Source: OCS116 sp051531935 (GTDB lineage Bacteria; Pseudomonadota; Alphaproteobacteria; Rhizobiales; OSC116). Taken from it: DNA of 64,000 nucleotides. Numbering within the stretch: the first letter of the stretch is position 1; every line of letters begins with the position of its first letter. The position numbers and the translations under genes are program-made. A model generated the notes under the pieces. The model saw only the letters and a list, made by a program, of their open reading frames with translations, was not told where the DNA came from and did not search any database. Below, piece after piece: positions 52,757 through 61,812 of this stretch. The stretch covers positions 372,001 to 436,000 of the forward strand of contig JAOPTR010000016.1 in the NCBI GenBank assembly GCA_051531935.1. Direction: 5' to 3'.

Positions 52757-54079
52757 TTAGTATAGCCATCTCATTAAGAATAATGTGATTGATGGGAAGG
52801 CCACTAGTATCACTGTTCTGATTAAATCAGACATTACAAATGGAATTACGCCTCTGAATGTATCTGATAATGGCGTGGTTTTGGCCATTGAGTTAATTAC
52901 AAACAAATTCATCCCGACTGGCGGCGTAATTAACCCCACTTCAACCACAATTAGCACCAACACACCAAACCAAATTGCAAACTCATCTGGCGCCAGGCCA
53001 AAATCTAACCCTGAAACAATTGGGAAAAATATCGGGATGGTCAACAATATCATAGATAGCGAATCCATTACGCAACCCAATATCATATAAATAACTAGAA
53101 TGAGCGTCAGAATTACCAAGGGGCTATAGCCAAGTAGCAATACCCAGCTTGCGATTTCCTGCGGCACTTGGCTTAAAGCCAAAAAACCGTTGTAAATACT
53201 TGCGCCAAAAACAATGAAAAAGATCATTCCAGTAGCAGTTGCAGTTTGCAATATTGAATCTATGACAGTTTCTTTGGTAAGCCCACCATTAAAAAACGCC
53301 AATAATCCTGTTCCCGCTGCGCCAACTGCCGCACCTTCTGTTGGTGTGAAAATACCCAGATAAATACCACCGACAACAACTAAAAATATGGTCAAGACTG
53401 GCCATACCTTGAACAATGCGACCATCCGTTCTGAATATGGCGCAGGGTCGCGAGAGCCTGCGGAATTGGGGTAAATTCTGACATAAACAGATATTGCTAC
53501 TATATAACCAACAGCGGCCAATATGCCAGGCACCAGAGCTGCAACGAATAGTTTTGCGATATTCTGCTCTGTTAGAATTGCAAAAATAACCAATACAAAG
53601 GATGGAGGAATAAGGATTCCTAATGTCCCGCCAGCTGCCAACGCACCAGTTGCTAATTTACCTGAATAGCCATATTTGCGTAATTCTGGCAAAGCCACCT
53701 GCCCCATTGTGGCGGCCGTTGCTAAGGATGATCCACAAATCGCCCCAAAACCCGCACAGGCACCAATAGCAGCCATTGCTACGCCACCTTTTTTATGACC
53801 CATCCACATTTCGGCGGCTTTAAACAATGCTTGTGACATGCCGCCTAACCTTGCAAATTGCCCCATTAGCAAAAATAAAGGTATGATTGTTAGTGAATAA
53901 CTTGAGAAAGTTGAATAGGTTTCATTTTTAAATTTTGCTAAAATTGGTAACCAATTATCACCTATTAAAAACGAACCGACAAACCCTGTAAGGAGCATTG
54001 ATAAGCCAATAGGAATGCGTATGAAAATTAATAATATAAGTATAGGGAATGACCAAATTCCAATTTCTAAACCGCTCAA
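52757..54079 (-). CDS. TRAP transporter large permease (DctM family)
   Basis: A 440-residue permease with about 12 transmembrane helices, driving solute uptake with a sodium or proton gradient. Family motifs include RIPIGLSMLLTG (about residues 21-32), GACAGFGAICGSSLATAATMG (first 20 residues near 106-125) and GTLGILIPPS. It overlaps the small permease gene by four bases (ATGA). The substrate is set by the binding protein at 54705. Confidence 0.93.
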   Translation of the reverse strand: MSGLEIGIWSFPILILLIFIRIPIGLSMLLTGFVGSFLIGDNWLPILAKFKNETYSTFSSYSLTIIPLFLLMGQFARLGGMSQALFKAAEMWMGHKKGGVAMAAIGACAGFGAICGSSLATAATMGQVALPELRKYGYSGKLATGALAAGGTLGILIPPSFVLVIFAILTEQNIAKLFVAALVPGILAAVGYIVAISVYVRIYPNSAGSRDPAPYSERMVALFKVWPVLTIFLVVVGGIYLGIFTPTEGAAVGAAGTGLLAFFNGGLTKETVIDSILQTATATGMIFFIVFGASIYNGFLALSQVPQEIASWVLLLGYSPLVILTLILVIYMILGCVMDSLSMILLTIPIFFPIVSGLDFGLAPDEFAIWFGVLVLIVVEVGLITPPVGMNLFVINSMAKTTPLSDTFRGVIPFVMSDLIRTVILVAFPSITLFLMRWLY

Positions 54080-54612
54080 TGTTGTTCTCCTGAAGTCAAT
54101 TTATTTTCCGATGTGCCTTTAATAAGTTCGTTTATGCGCACAAAAACCATATAAATAGCAACGATACACGCCACTAGTGATGCAAGAAAACTAGCTGCAT
54201 AAGCCCACCAAATTGGAAATTGAATTATAAAAGTAGTTTCACCATATTTACTCTTAGAAATTGTGCCATCCAATAATTTCCAAGTGATAATAATCATAGC
54301 AACACCCAATAAGATCTCGGCAATTAGATTGATCCATCGATTAATTGAGTCCGGCAAAAAACTAGTGAATATATCAACAGAAGCATGGCCACGGTTTAGT
54401 TGGCACCAAGGTAGAAACGTGAAAACTGCAAAAGCAGATGCTGCTTCCACAAGCTCAAAATCACCTGGCACAGGCCCTAAACCTATAAATACAAATGCCC
54501 GCCCAATTATGGATATACACGTTAAAATAATCATCCCTAAAAGCACCACGCCACCTAGAATTGCGCTATATTGAGCTAATTTATTGATGAATGAATCTAC
54601 TTTCAAATTCAT
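54076..54612 (-). CDS. TRAP transporter small permease (DctQ family)
   Basis: A 178-residue membrane protein with four helices (about 14-37, 55-70, 92-114, 134-158). ISIIGRAFVF and the RGHASVDIFTSFLP motif are characteristic. It forms the membrane complex with the large permease; the genes are translationally coupled. A GAGGATAA site lies upstream of the ATG. Confidence 0.9.
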   Translation of the reverse strand: MNLKVDSFINKLAQYSAILGGVVLLGMIILTCISIIGRAFVFIGLGPVPGDFELVEAASAFAVFTFLPWCQLNRGHASVDIFTSFLPDSINRWINLIAEILLGVAMIIITWKLLDGTISKSKYGETTFIIQFPIWWAYAASFLASLVACIVAIYMVFVRINELIKGTSENKLTSGEQH

Positions 54613-54704
54613 ACTTATTATCCTCGGAAAATCTAAAAATTTAAAGCAATAAGAACAAGCAGTATTAGAATGCTCACTCTTAACGCTATCTTTTTTGATT
54701 GCTA

Positions 54705-55757
54705 CTATTTTGCTGAATGTTTAGCAATTAAAGCTTTTGCTTCTTCAATCAATGCTTTGCCATCGTAACCTTTTGAGTCCATATCGGCTGCCCATTTGTC
54801 ATAAACTGGTTGCGCAGCTTTAGCCCAAGCAGCACTTTGCTCAGCATCAAGAACCATAATGTTGTTGCCATTTTCAACAGCAGCAGCTCTAACTGGGCCG
54901 TCAGCAGCTTCCATGATTTTACCAGCATTTGCACTAAATGCAGCGCCAGAATTATCATCAATAACCTTCTTCAGATCATCTGGTAGGCTTTCATATTTAT
55001 CTTTATTCATGGCCATTACAAATGTCAGCGTATAAAGTGCATTTCCTGTAAATTCAGTGTGGTTGTTTACCAATTCACTAATTTTCAATGAGCCAGCAAC
55101 TTCCCAAGGAATTGTTGAACCATTGATAACACCTTTAGACAAAGCTTCAGACACCGCTGGCACAGGCATACCAACTGGTGTAGCACCTAATTCGGTTAGC
55201 ATCATGTTGATGGTTCTTGTGGCACCTCGAATTTTCTGACCATTCAAATCGGCAGGAACTTTAACTGGATCGGCCGAATGAATTGCGCCAGGGCCATGCA
55301 CCCAAGTACCCAAAACGTGAAGATCTTTAAATTCTTCATTCTTCATGTCTTTTTCGAATAATTCCCAATAAGCCGCTGAAGTTGCTTCTGCACTTGGAGA
55401 AATAAACGGCAATTCGAACACTTCAGTACGTGGAAAACGGCCTGGTGTGTAACCCACAACTGTCCAGACAATATCGACAACACCATCTGTAACTTGGTCC
55501 ATTAGTTGTGGCGGCTTGCCACCAAGTTGCATAGATGGGAAATGATCAATTTTTAATTTGCCACCTGATGCTTTTTCGACCTTATCGCCCCAAATTTGTA
55601 GAATCTGTTTTGGCGCCGTTGCAGGCGCAGGTAAGAACTGATGCAGCTTCAAAGTAATAACATCATCTGCGGCCATCACGGCGCCAACATTTAAACTTGC
55701 CCCTGCTGCACAAAGCACTGCAGCAACTGCCATTGATTTCAGTGTAAATTTCTTCAT
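54705..55757 (-). CDS. TRAP transporter substrate-binding protein (DctP family)
   Basis: A 350-residue periplasmic binding protein with a Sec signal peptide (cleavage likely after Ala29, VMA-ADDV). The DctP family pattern is seen as GKLKIDHFPSMQLGGKPPQL near residues 66-85, RGATRTINMMLTELGATPVG near 178-197 and PWEVAGS. The conserved arginine after GQKIRG should bind a carboxylate. Location beside lig genes suggests an aromatic acid or a ring-cleavage product as ligand. It is first in the dctPQM operon, behind AGGGCGAG. Confidence 0.92.
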   Translation of the reverse strand: MKKFTLKSMAVAAVLCAAGASLNVGAVMAADDVITLKLHQFLPAPATAPKQILQIWGDKVEKASGGKLKIDHFPSMQLGGKPPQLMDQVTDGVVDIVWTVVGYTPGRFPRTEVFELPFISPSAEATSAAYWELFEKDMKNEEFKDLHVLGTWVHGPGAIHSADPVKVPADLNGQKIRGATRTINMMLTELGATPVGMPVPAVSEALSKGVINGSTIPWEVAGSLKISELVNNHTEFTGNALYTLTFVMAMNKDKYESLPDDLKKVIDDNSGAAFSANAGKIMEAADGPVRAAAVENGNNIMVLDAEQSAAWAKAAQPVYDKWAADMDSKGYDGKALIEEAKALIAKHSAK

Positions 55758-55839
55758 TTTCTCGCCCTTTTAAAACCTTGCGTTCTATTTTTCAGAACTT
55801 ATTCTTTAGAATTTAATCCATGCCTATATGCCTACTAAA

Positions 55840-55855
55840 TGTATGTTAACATACA
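55840..55855. promoter_or_regulatory. Perfect 16-bp palindrome in the TRAP/MarR gap
   Basis: TGTATGTTAACATACA lies 83 bases upstream of the dctP start, downstream of the predicted leftward promoter. A regulator bound here would block elongation or initiation of the TRAP operon. Confidence 0.6.
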
Positions 55856-55865
55856 ACTCACGGTA

Positions 55866-55910
55866 ATTATCAATCTATCAGTTGACTTGTCAACTCTTAT
55901 GTAATTTAAT
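55866..55910. promoter_or_regulatory. Divergent promoters sharing a 7-2-7 inverted repeat
   Basis: AGTTGAC-TT-GTCAACT (55880-55895) contains the -35 boxes of two promoters: minus strand TTGACA (55888-55893) with GATAAT (55866-55871, 16-base spacer) toward dctP, and plus strand TTGACT (55882-55887) with TTTAAT (55905-55910, 17-base spacer) toward the MarR gene. It is a strong candidate MarR operator. Confidence 0.65.
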
Positions 55911-56172
55911 GTCATATCCTCATTATTGAATGACTTATCTCTTTATTTTATTTGACTGTCTATTTTTAAATATGCTTCAAATGACCAAGCAACATAAGCA
56001 CTTGCTTTGCCAAAATAATATCCATTTCTTAAATAACACGACGCCATTGATTGCCTTTTTAGTTGCATTTTAAAATTCATTTATATGCAAATTAACTTGC
56101 CTTACTTGCAACTATCATTAAAACTATATGGCATAAGTTGGACCTAAACAGTTATTAAAGACATTGTTTTTT

Positions 56173-56700
56173 ATGGAAAATGACCTGAATGAAAGCTCAA
56201 ACGAAGTGAATGATGTTTCATTTGAGAATACAAACACTTCATCCACTCAGAAATACGGTGATCGTGATGTCCTAAATCTAGATAATTACATCCCTTTTTA
56301 TTTAGCCAGTGTGAACAATAAACTGGCAAGTGGTGCGTCGTCAATTTATAGAGAAAAATTTGATATCGGTATAGTTGAATGGCGGGTTATTTCGATGTTA
56401 GCGATAGAACATGGAATTAATGCCCAGCGAATTTGCGATAAAATTGGCCTCGATAAAGGTGCAACAAGCAAGGCATTAAAAACACTTTTCGCAAACGGGA
56501 AATTACACTGCATTGCCTCTAAATCCGACCAACGACAAAGAACTTGGTGGCTAAATGATAAGGGGTTTGAATTACACGATCAAATTATTTCAATTGCCCT
56601 TGAGCGTGAAAAAAAATTGACCGAAAATATTTCACCTGATGATTTAAACGCTTTCCACCGCACTATGAAGTTAATGAAAGATAACCTTAAAAACATGTGA
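56173..56700 (+). CDS. MarR-family transcriptional regulator
   Basis: A 175-residue winged-helix regulator. The HTH lies about residues 65-125: MLAIEHGINAQRICDKIGLD, KGATSKALKTL, and the wing SKSDQRQRTWWLNDKG. The N-terminal 35 residues are acidic and probably disordered. I used ATG 56173; a TTG at 56164 is possible. It is divergent from the TRAP operon and separated from convergent ligB by a terminator. MarR regulators of aromatic catabolism bind phenolic ligands, so it probably controls the TRAP genes and perhaps lig. Confidence 0.88.
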   Translation: MENDLNESSNEVNDVSFENTNTSSTQKYGDRDVLNLDNYIPFYLASVNNKLASGASSIYREKFDIGIVEWRVISMLAIEHGINAQRICDKIGLDKGATSKALKTLFANGKLHCIASKSDQRQRTWWLNDKGFELHDQIISIALEREKKLTENISPDDLNAFHRTMKLMKDNLKNM

Positions 56701-56727
56701 CGGCTGAAGATGCTTAAAAGTTATGTT

Positions 56728-56764
56728 CCCGCAGAGAATTTAAAATTATCTGCGGGATATTTTT
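56728..56764. terminator. Terminator between convergent marR and ligB
   Basis: CCCGCAGA (56728-56735) and TCTGCGGG (56749-56756) form a perfect 8-bp stem with a 13-base loop; ATATTTTTT follows on the plus strand. Confidence 0.75.
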
Positions 56765-57609
56765 TACGTTTCGTGACTTAGAAGCAATGTTCCAGCCCCA
56801 GTATTGGAAATAGGAATTGTGTAATTAAAGTGCAATTGCTCGACCTTACCTGGCAACGCACCGCGCATGCCCATCCACATGTTAAATTCAACACCTTGGG
56901 CGCCCGCATTTTCGATAATATCGCGTATTGAAAATTTAAACAGATATTCAGGGTCTTTAACCAATTTGTCCAAACACATTAGGTCAAATTCTTTATTAAT
57001 AAAGCCTGCATTTTCACCATCTAGCTGATGAGAAAGACCACCTGTACCAAATATAACGACATCCAAATCTTTATCATAAGATTGAATTGCTTTTGCAATT
57101 GACTGGCCTAAATTATAGCAACGTTTGAGTGATGGCATAGGATGTAATTCGCAATTAATAACAACTGGAATGACTTTAACACCGCCATAATTTGGGTCGT
57201 TTGGGTACATAAGCTGCATTGGCACCGTTAAACCATGATCAACGCCTAATTCTTGGCAAATGCTGATATCAAATTCATCTTCGACCAAATTATTGCAAAT
57301 GTGCCATGAGAGATCTGGATCGCCCTTTATTGGTGGAATTGTAGCCAAGCCCCAACCTTCATCATAGCTGATATATTCTTCGGCAGCGCCAATTGAAAAG
57401 GTTGGTTTTTTGTCTAGGAAAAACTCCAAACCATGGTCATTATAAAAAACCACGGCCACATCGGGTTTTTTCTCTTCTAGCCAATTCCAAATCGGAATAT
57501 GCCCATCGAAAAAACCTTTCCAATAGGGTTCTTGTTGTTGTTGTTTTGCGATTGCCAGCCCGATTGCGGGAATGTGTGACGAGCCAATGGCTCCGATAAT
57601 TTTAGCCAT
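56764..57609 (-). CDS. ligB: Protocatechuate 4,5-dioxygenase beta (catalytic) subunit
   Basis: A 281-residue class III extradiol dioxygenase subunit that opens protocatechuate between C4 and C5 to 4-carboxy-2-hydroxymuconate semialdehyde. The iron ligands expected from the LigB structure are present: His12 (GSSHIP), His59 (NDHG) and Glu241 (GVEFNMW); the acid-base His194 is in GLSH. ligA lies two bases upstream, as expected for the alpha2beta2 enzyme. Activity on gallate is also possible. Confidence 0.94.
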   Translation of the reverse strand: MAKIIGAIGSSHIPAIGLAIAKQQQQEPYWKGFFDGHIPIWNWLEEKKPDVAVVFYNDHGLEFFLDKKPTFSIGAAEEYISYDEGWGLATIPPIKGDPDLSWHICNNLVEDEFDISICQELGVDHGLTVPMQLMYPNDPNYGGVKVIPVVINCELHPMPSLKRCYNLGQSIAKAIQSYDKDLDVVIFGTGGLSHQLDGENAGFINKEFDLMCLDKLVKDPEYLFKFSIRDIIENAGAQGVEFNMWMGMRGALPGKVEQLHFNYTIPISNTGAGTLLLSHET

Positions 57610-57611
57610 GA

Positions 57612-57968
57612 TTATTCTCCCGCATCTACTAGTTTTTGCTTAAATTCTTCTAATGTTAGGCCAGTTTGAATGGCGCCAATGTCCTGCATGTTTAATCCTA
57701 ACAAGCCAGAAGCTAGTTTCGCCAAATAGTAAATACTTGCACCTTGGTCTAACAGAGCCAGAATATCGCGCTCTTGTACGGCCTTAATTTGGCCATCTGT
57801 TAAGTTAAATTTTTTGCAATACTTAACTTCGTCTAAAGTAAATTCTTGTCTGGCAGCTTCTTGGTTAAATGAAAAACACATTTTGTTTAAACCATAACCC
57901 ATACGGGATTTAGTACCGTCAAAAACAACGGTTCCCGAAATGGGAGTTTTATCATCGAGATATGACAT
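57612..57968 (-). CDS. ligA: Protocatechuate 4,5-dioxygenase alpha subunit
   Basis: A 118-residue helical LigA subunit that covers the active site of LigB. Family features: TKSRMGYGLNKMCFSFNQEA (about residues 15-34), RQEFTLDEVKYCKKFNLTDG (about 35-55) and the end GLTLEEFKQKLVDAGE. It is directly before ligB. Confidence 0.92.
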   Translation of the reverse strand: MSYLDDKTPISGTVVFDGTKSRMGYGLNKMCFSFNQEAARQEFTLDEVKYCKKFNLTDGQIKAVQERDILALLDQGASIYYLAKLASGLLGLNMQDIGAIQTGLTLEEFKQKLVDAGE

Positions 57969-57986
57969 ATTTTCCTCCTAGTTTCA

Positions 57987-58874
57987 CTAACCCCAGTAAA
58001 GAGCGTGAGGGTTATCAATCAGCAGTTTATTCTGCAGTAATTTATTGGTGGCAATTTGCGGAATGACGTCTACCAATTGCCCGTCATCTGGCACATGTGA
58101 TTTCATATTTGGGTGCGGCCAATCTGTACCCCACAAAACTCTATTGGGGAATTTTTCGACCAGAAATTTCGCAAATGGTATAACGTCGCTATAATTAGGC
58201 AATTTACCGTTTAATGGTAATTGTGTGGTGAGACGTTCTGGGCAAGTGACTTTTGTCCAAAAATTTGGGTTGTCTTCTAATAATCTTACAAACCGTTTAA
58301 AATCTGGGTGTTCAAGGCCTTTTTCAACATCTGGCCGCCCCATATGGTCAATAACAATCGTACAATCTAGCTCGACTAAAAACGGAATTAGATCTTCTAA
58401 ATCTGGTGCTTCAAAATATACAACAATGTGCCATCCAAGTTTTTTGATTTTTTGAGCAATGTTTAAGAATACTAATTTTGGCGTGCTATCAACTAAACGT
58501 TTTACAAAGTTAAAACGGACAGCGCGCACACCAACATTGTGCATTTCTTGCAGCTCGTTATCGGTGATATCTGGTTTCACCACCGCTACACCGCGAGCCA
58601 AATCTCCTGCTGCTTTTAGCGCATCTAGCAAAGCAGCATTATCGGTTCCATGGCAAGATGCCTGCACAATTACGTTTTTCGAAAAACCCAAAAAATCCCT
58701 TAGCTCGAATAATGAATTTTTTGAGGCATCACACGGCGTGTATTTACGCTTTGGGTGATAAGGGAATTCTGCTTTGGGGCCAAACACATGGCAATGTGCA
58801 TCTACCGCATTCGGCGGTACATTAAACTCTGGTTTCCTTGGGTTAGCATGAAAAGCTAAATAATCATCATCCAT
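57987..58874 (-). CDS. ligI: 2-pyrone-4,6-dicarboxylate hydrolase
   Basis: A 295-residue amidohydrolase-fold lactonase that hydrolyses 2-pyrone-4,6-dicarboxylate to 4-oxalomesaconate. The HxH motif is DAHCHVFGP near residues 24-32, and the C-terminal WGTDWPHPN carries the catalytic aspartate. LigI is a metal-independent member. I used the ATG at 58874, which leaves 16 bases after the tautomerase gene and has AGGG upstream; a start at 58919 would overlap that gene. Confidence 0.9.
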   Translation of the reverse strand: MDDDYLAFHANPRKPEFNVPPNAVDAHCHVFGPKAEFPYHPKRKYTPCDASKNSLFELRDFLGFSKNVIVQASCHGTDNAALLDALKAAGDLARGVAVVKPDITDNELQEMHNVGVRAVRFNFVKRLVDSTPKLVFLNIAQKIKKLGWHIVVYFEAPDLEDLIPFLVELDCTIVIDHMGRPDVEKGLEHPDFKRFVRLLEDNPNFWTKVTCPERLTTQLPLNGKLPNYSDVIPFAKFLVEKFPNRVLWGTDWPHPNMKSHVPDDGQLVDVIPQIATNKLLQNKLLIDNPHALYWG

Positions 58875-58890
58875 TTTGTTTTGCCCTAAT

Positions 58891-59970
58891 TTATGACCTA
58901 GCGTAAACAACGCCATCAAAAAGTTTTCGTGCGGTTCTGACTATGGCCGCATTTTCCACATACTCATTTTCATCAACATCTAACACAACACCCATTGCAC
59001 CTGTTGGATGTTCAATTAACATGGCCTTACTACGGCCTTTTGGTATTTCGGCCAATTTAAACGCGGGGCTATGAGGCAAAAGGCAGGCAGTTGCCACGCT
59101 CACCGCACCTAAAACGCCAATAGAAGCATGACAACGGTGAGGAATGAATGTGCGGGTTGAAATGGTTCCACCTTGTGTAGCACAACAAACAATACTCATT
59201 TTGGGAACTGTTTTATCACTTACATCGCCTAAATTCATAAGATAACCTGCTTGCAACCGAATTTTTTCAATCCTTAACTTCAATGCTGAATTTTGCTCCA
59301 AAACTTCGCGGCTTTCCTGACCAGTGATACCGACATCTTGAGCGAGCAACACCACAACGGGCATGCCATTGTCTATAAGTGTAACCTGAATTCCGTCGAT
59401 AATATCGACTTGATTATTCGTTGGTAACAAAGCGCCACAGCTCGAACCTGCAGTATCTTTAAATGTAATGCTTATTGGGCTTGCTGTGCCTGGCACACCG
59501 TCAATTTTCGCATCGCCTTTATAGATAACTTTGTTGTTTTTAACCCGAATTTTTTCGATAGCGATTTGACCTGTATTTTCCATATAAATGGCAACATTAA
59601 ACTCGCCATCTTTGGGCTCAACCAAGCCACGCTCTATGGCAAATGCGCCGACGCCAGCCAGAATATTTCCGCAATTTTGCGCATCAGTTACAATTGCTTT
59701 ATCGACCATAACTTGCAAAAACAGGTAATCAACATCGACACCTTTACGTTTAGATTTTTGCACCACGGCCACTTTACTGGTTAACGGATCAGCTCCACCA
59801 ATGCCATCTATCTGCCTTGCATCGGGAGAGCCCATAATGTTTAACAGGAACTCATTACGTTGATCTTGATCTTGAGGTAAATCAGTAGCTAAAAAAAACG
59901 CGCCTTTAGACGTGCCTGCCCGCATCCACATGCAATTTGCTGATTCCAATAGACCTGTTTCATCAGACAT
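58891..59970 (-). CDS. 4-oxalomesaconate tautomerase (LigU/GalD type, PrpF family)
   Basis: A 359-residue PrpF-family isomerase. MWMRAGTSKGAFFLATDLPQ near residues 14-33 and IDGIGGADPLTSKVAVV near 53-69 are the family signature. In the 4,5-cleavage pathway this enzyme shifts the double bond of 4-oxalomesaconate (GalD keto-enol or LigU 1,3-allylic type), feeding the LigJ hydratase. ATG 59970 overlaps the aldolase stop by eight bases; an in-frame start at 60033 lies inside the aldolase gene. Confidence 0.85.
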   Translation of the reverse strand: MSDETGLLESANCMWMRAGTSKGAFFLATDLPQDQDQRNEFLLNIMGSPDARQIDGIGGADPLTSKVAVVQKSKRKGVDVDYLFLQVMVDKAIVTDAQNCGNILAGVGAFAIERGLVEPKDGEFNVAIYMENTGQIAIEKIRVKNNKVIYKGDAKIDGVPGTASPISITFKDTAGSSCGALLPTNNQVDIIDGIQVTLIDNGMPVVVLLAQDVGITGQESREVLEQNSALKLRIEKIRLQAGYLMNLGDVSDKTVPKMSIVCCATQGGTISTRTFIPHRCHASIGVLGAVSVATACLLPHSPAFKLAEIPKGRSKAMLIEHPTGAMGVVLDVDENEYVENAAIVRTARKLFDGVVYARS

Positions 59971-60640
59971 ATTTGAGGCCTTTTTGTTTAAGCCGAGGGC
60001 GCATATCATAAATATCCAGACCCAGCTCGCCATTGGCCATTCGTTTACGCTTTTCTTCCTCTAATTCTACACGAGCTTTTGAAGCCTTTAATACTCGCTT
60101 AGCTTCTTCGCGACGTACAACACAAACGCCATCATCATCTGCGACAATAACATCGCCAGCATTTATAATTTCATTAGCACAAGCCATTGTTATATTTACG
60201 GAACCAATGGTTTCTTTAATTGTGCCTTGTGCGAAAATATGTTTCGCCCAAACGGGGAAATTCATTTCTTCCAATTCTTTAATATCTCGTACGCCGCCTT
60301 CAATAATTAAGCCTACAACCCCTCGGCTTTTTGCAGAAGTTGCCAATAAATCGCCAAAAAAACCAAAATTGGATGGTGAAGTGGGTGCAAATACCATCAC
60401 ATCGCCTTTTTGACATTGCTCAATGGCTACATGCATCATCCAATTATCACCTGCTGCGCCAGAAATGGTAATGGCACTACCTGCGATGCTAGATCCGCGG
60501 TATATTGGCCGCATATAATCGGCCAACAGGCCGCGTCGACCTTGGCTCTCGTGCACGGTTGCCACACCGCACTTGGCAAGACCATCAATAATGTCCTGAT
60601 CGACACGTTCTATATTTTGCACAACAATATTATCACTCAT
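59963..60640 (-). CDS. 4-carboxy-4-hydroxy-2-oxoadipate aldolase (LigK/GalC type)
   Basis: A 225-residue RraA-fold class II aldolase that splits 4-carboxy-4-hydroxy-2-oxoadipate into pyruvate and oxaloacetate, the last step of the pathway; many members also decarboxylate oxaloacetate. The family motif is GVATVHESQGRRGLLADYMR (about residues 25-44), the metal site region is GGVRDIKELEEMNFPVWAK, and GDVIVADDDGVCVV lies near 162-175. It is nine bases downstream of ligJ. Confidence 0.9.
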   Translation of the reverse strand: MSDNIVVQNIERVDQDIIDGLAKCGVATVHESQGRRGLLADYMRPIYRGSSIAGSAITISGAAGDNWMMHVAIEQCQKGDVMVFAPTSPSNFGFFGDLLATSAKSRGVVGLIIEGGVRDIKELEEMNFPVWAKHIFAQGTIKETIGSVNITMACANEIINAGDVIVADDDGVCVVRREEAKRVLKASKARVELEEEKRKRMANGELGLDIYDMRPRLKQKGLKYV

Positions 60641-60648
60641 AAGGCACC

Positions 60649-61659
60649 TTAAGCTTTTAACCGGCTGAACACTTTTCGGGCGTTGCCTTCAAAAATTTTA
60701 AATTTATCATCTTCACTAATTTTATCATTATTATCAATATAACGTTTTGTATCGTCATAATAATGCCCCGTTTCGGGGTCTATACCACGTACTGCGCCTA
60801 TCATTTCTGAAGCAAATAATATGTTGTCAGCAGGGATAATATCTAGCAGCAAATCTATACCTGCCTGATGATAAACACATGTATCAAAGTAGATGTTTTT
60901 AAGCGCTGATTTATCTAATGTCTCATAACCCTGATCTTGCATTAATCCTCTAAACCTGCCCCAATGATAAGGCACAGCGCCACCACCATGCGGAATGATA
61001 ATTTTTAATTCTGGAAAATCCTTGAACACGTCAGACATAATCAATTGTTGAAATGCGGCAGTGTCTGCACCTAGATAGTGAGAGCCTGTCGTGTGAAAAC
61101 TATCATTGCAGCAGGCGCTAACATGTATCATTGCGGGAACATCTAATTCGACCATTTTTTCGTAAATTGGGTAATAGGATTTATCACCAAGCGGTGCGTC
61201 TTTCCAATTACCACCCGTTGTATCTGGGTTTAGGTTACAGCCAATAAACCCCATTTCTTCGACACATCTAACCAGTTCTGGAACTGATTTTGCGGGATCA
61301 GTATTTGGAGATTGAGGCAACTGAGCAACTGGCGCAAAGTTACTGGGGTAGAGATCACATACTCTTTTGATAAGATCATTTTGATGTTCAGTCCAAAACT
61401 TGCTCGTATTGGCGTTGCCAATGTGATGCCCCATCCAACTCGCACGCGGAGAAAATATTGTTAAATCTGTTCCGCGTTCTTGTTGTAAACGTAATTGATT
61501 TTTCTCAATAGACTCACAAATCTCATCATCACTAATGAATACATTACCCTTTTCTCCAACAAAGTTTGGGTCCTTAGCAATGGCTGCTTTTTGTGCATCA
61601 CGGTAGGCCCCAACCGCAGGAGGAGTTGTTGTATAGTGTCCATGACAATCAATTATCAT
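60649..61659 (-). CDS. ligJ: 4-oxalomesaconate hydratase (amidohydrolase fold)
   Basis: A 336-residue LigJ-type hydratase that adds water to 4-oxalomesaconate (enol or isomer) to make 4-carboxy-4-hydroxy-2-oxoadipate. The metal motif HGH is at residues 5-7 (MIIDCHGHYTTTP), HVSACCNDSFHTTGSHYLGA (about 179-198) forms the active-site lining, and HGGGAVPYHWGRFRG follows. It is the first gene of the minus-strand lig operon and divergent from the LysR gene. Confidence 0.9.
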   Translation of the reverse strand: MIIDCHGHYTTTPPAVGAYRDAQKAAIAKDPNFVGEKGNVFISDDEICESIEKNQLRLQQERGTDLTIFSPRASWMGHHIGNANTSKFWTEHQNDLIKRVCDLYPSNFAPVAQLPQSPNTDPAKSVPELVRCVEEMGFIGCNLNPDTTGGNWKDAPLGDKSYYPIYEKMVELDVPAMIHVSACCNDSFHTTGSHYLGADTAAFQQLIMSDVFKDFPELKIIIPHGGGAVPYHWGRFRGLMQDQGYETLDKSALKNIYFDTCVYHQAGIDLLLDIIPADNILFASEMIGAVRGIDPETGHYYDDTKRYIDNNDKISEDDKFKIFEGNARKVFSRLKA

Positions 61660-61747
61660 TATTTAGAGCCTTCATATAATTTTAAAATATTTTCATACTA
61701 TTGAGCGAAATTTGTTTTTTAACAATTCAATTTTCATGCAAAAGGTA

Positions 61748-61775
61748 TTGATTTTTGAGAATGAGGACATATAAT
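61748..61775 (+). promoter_or_regulatory. Candidate promoter of the LysR gene
   Basis: TTGATT (61748-61753) and a perfect TATAAT (61770-61775) with a 16-base spacer, 38 bases upstream of the LysR ATG. The same gap must hold the ligJ promoter, so autoregulation is likely. Confidence 0.5.
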
Positions 61776-61812
61776 ATGTTTGAATTTCCACATCCAATTT
61801 ACATAGTTTAAC

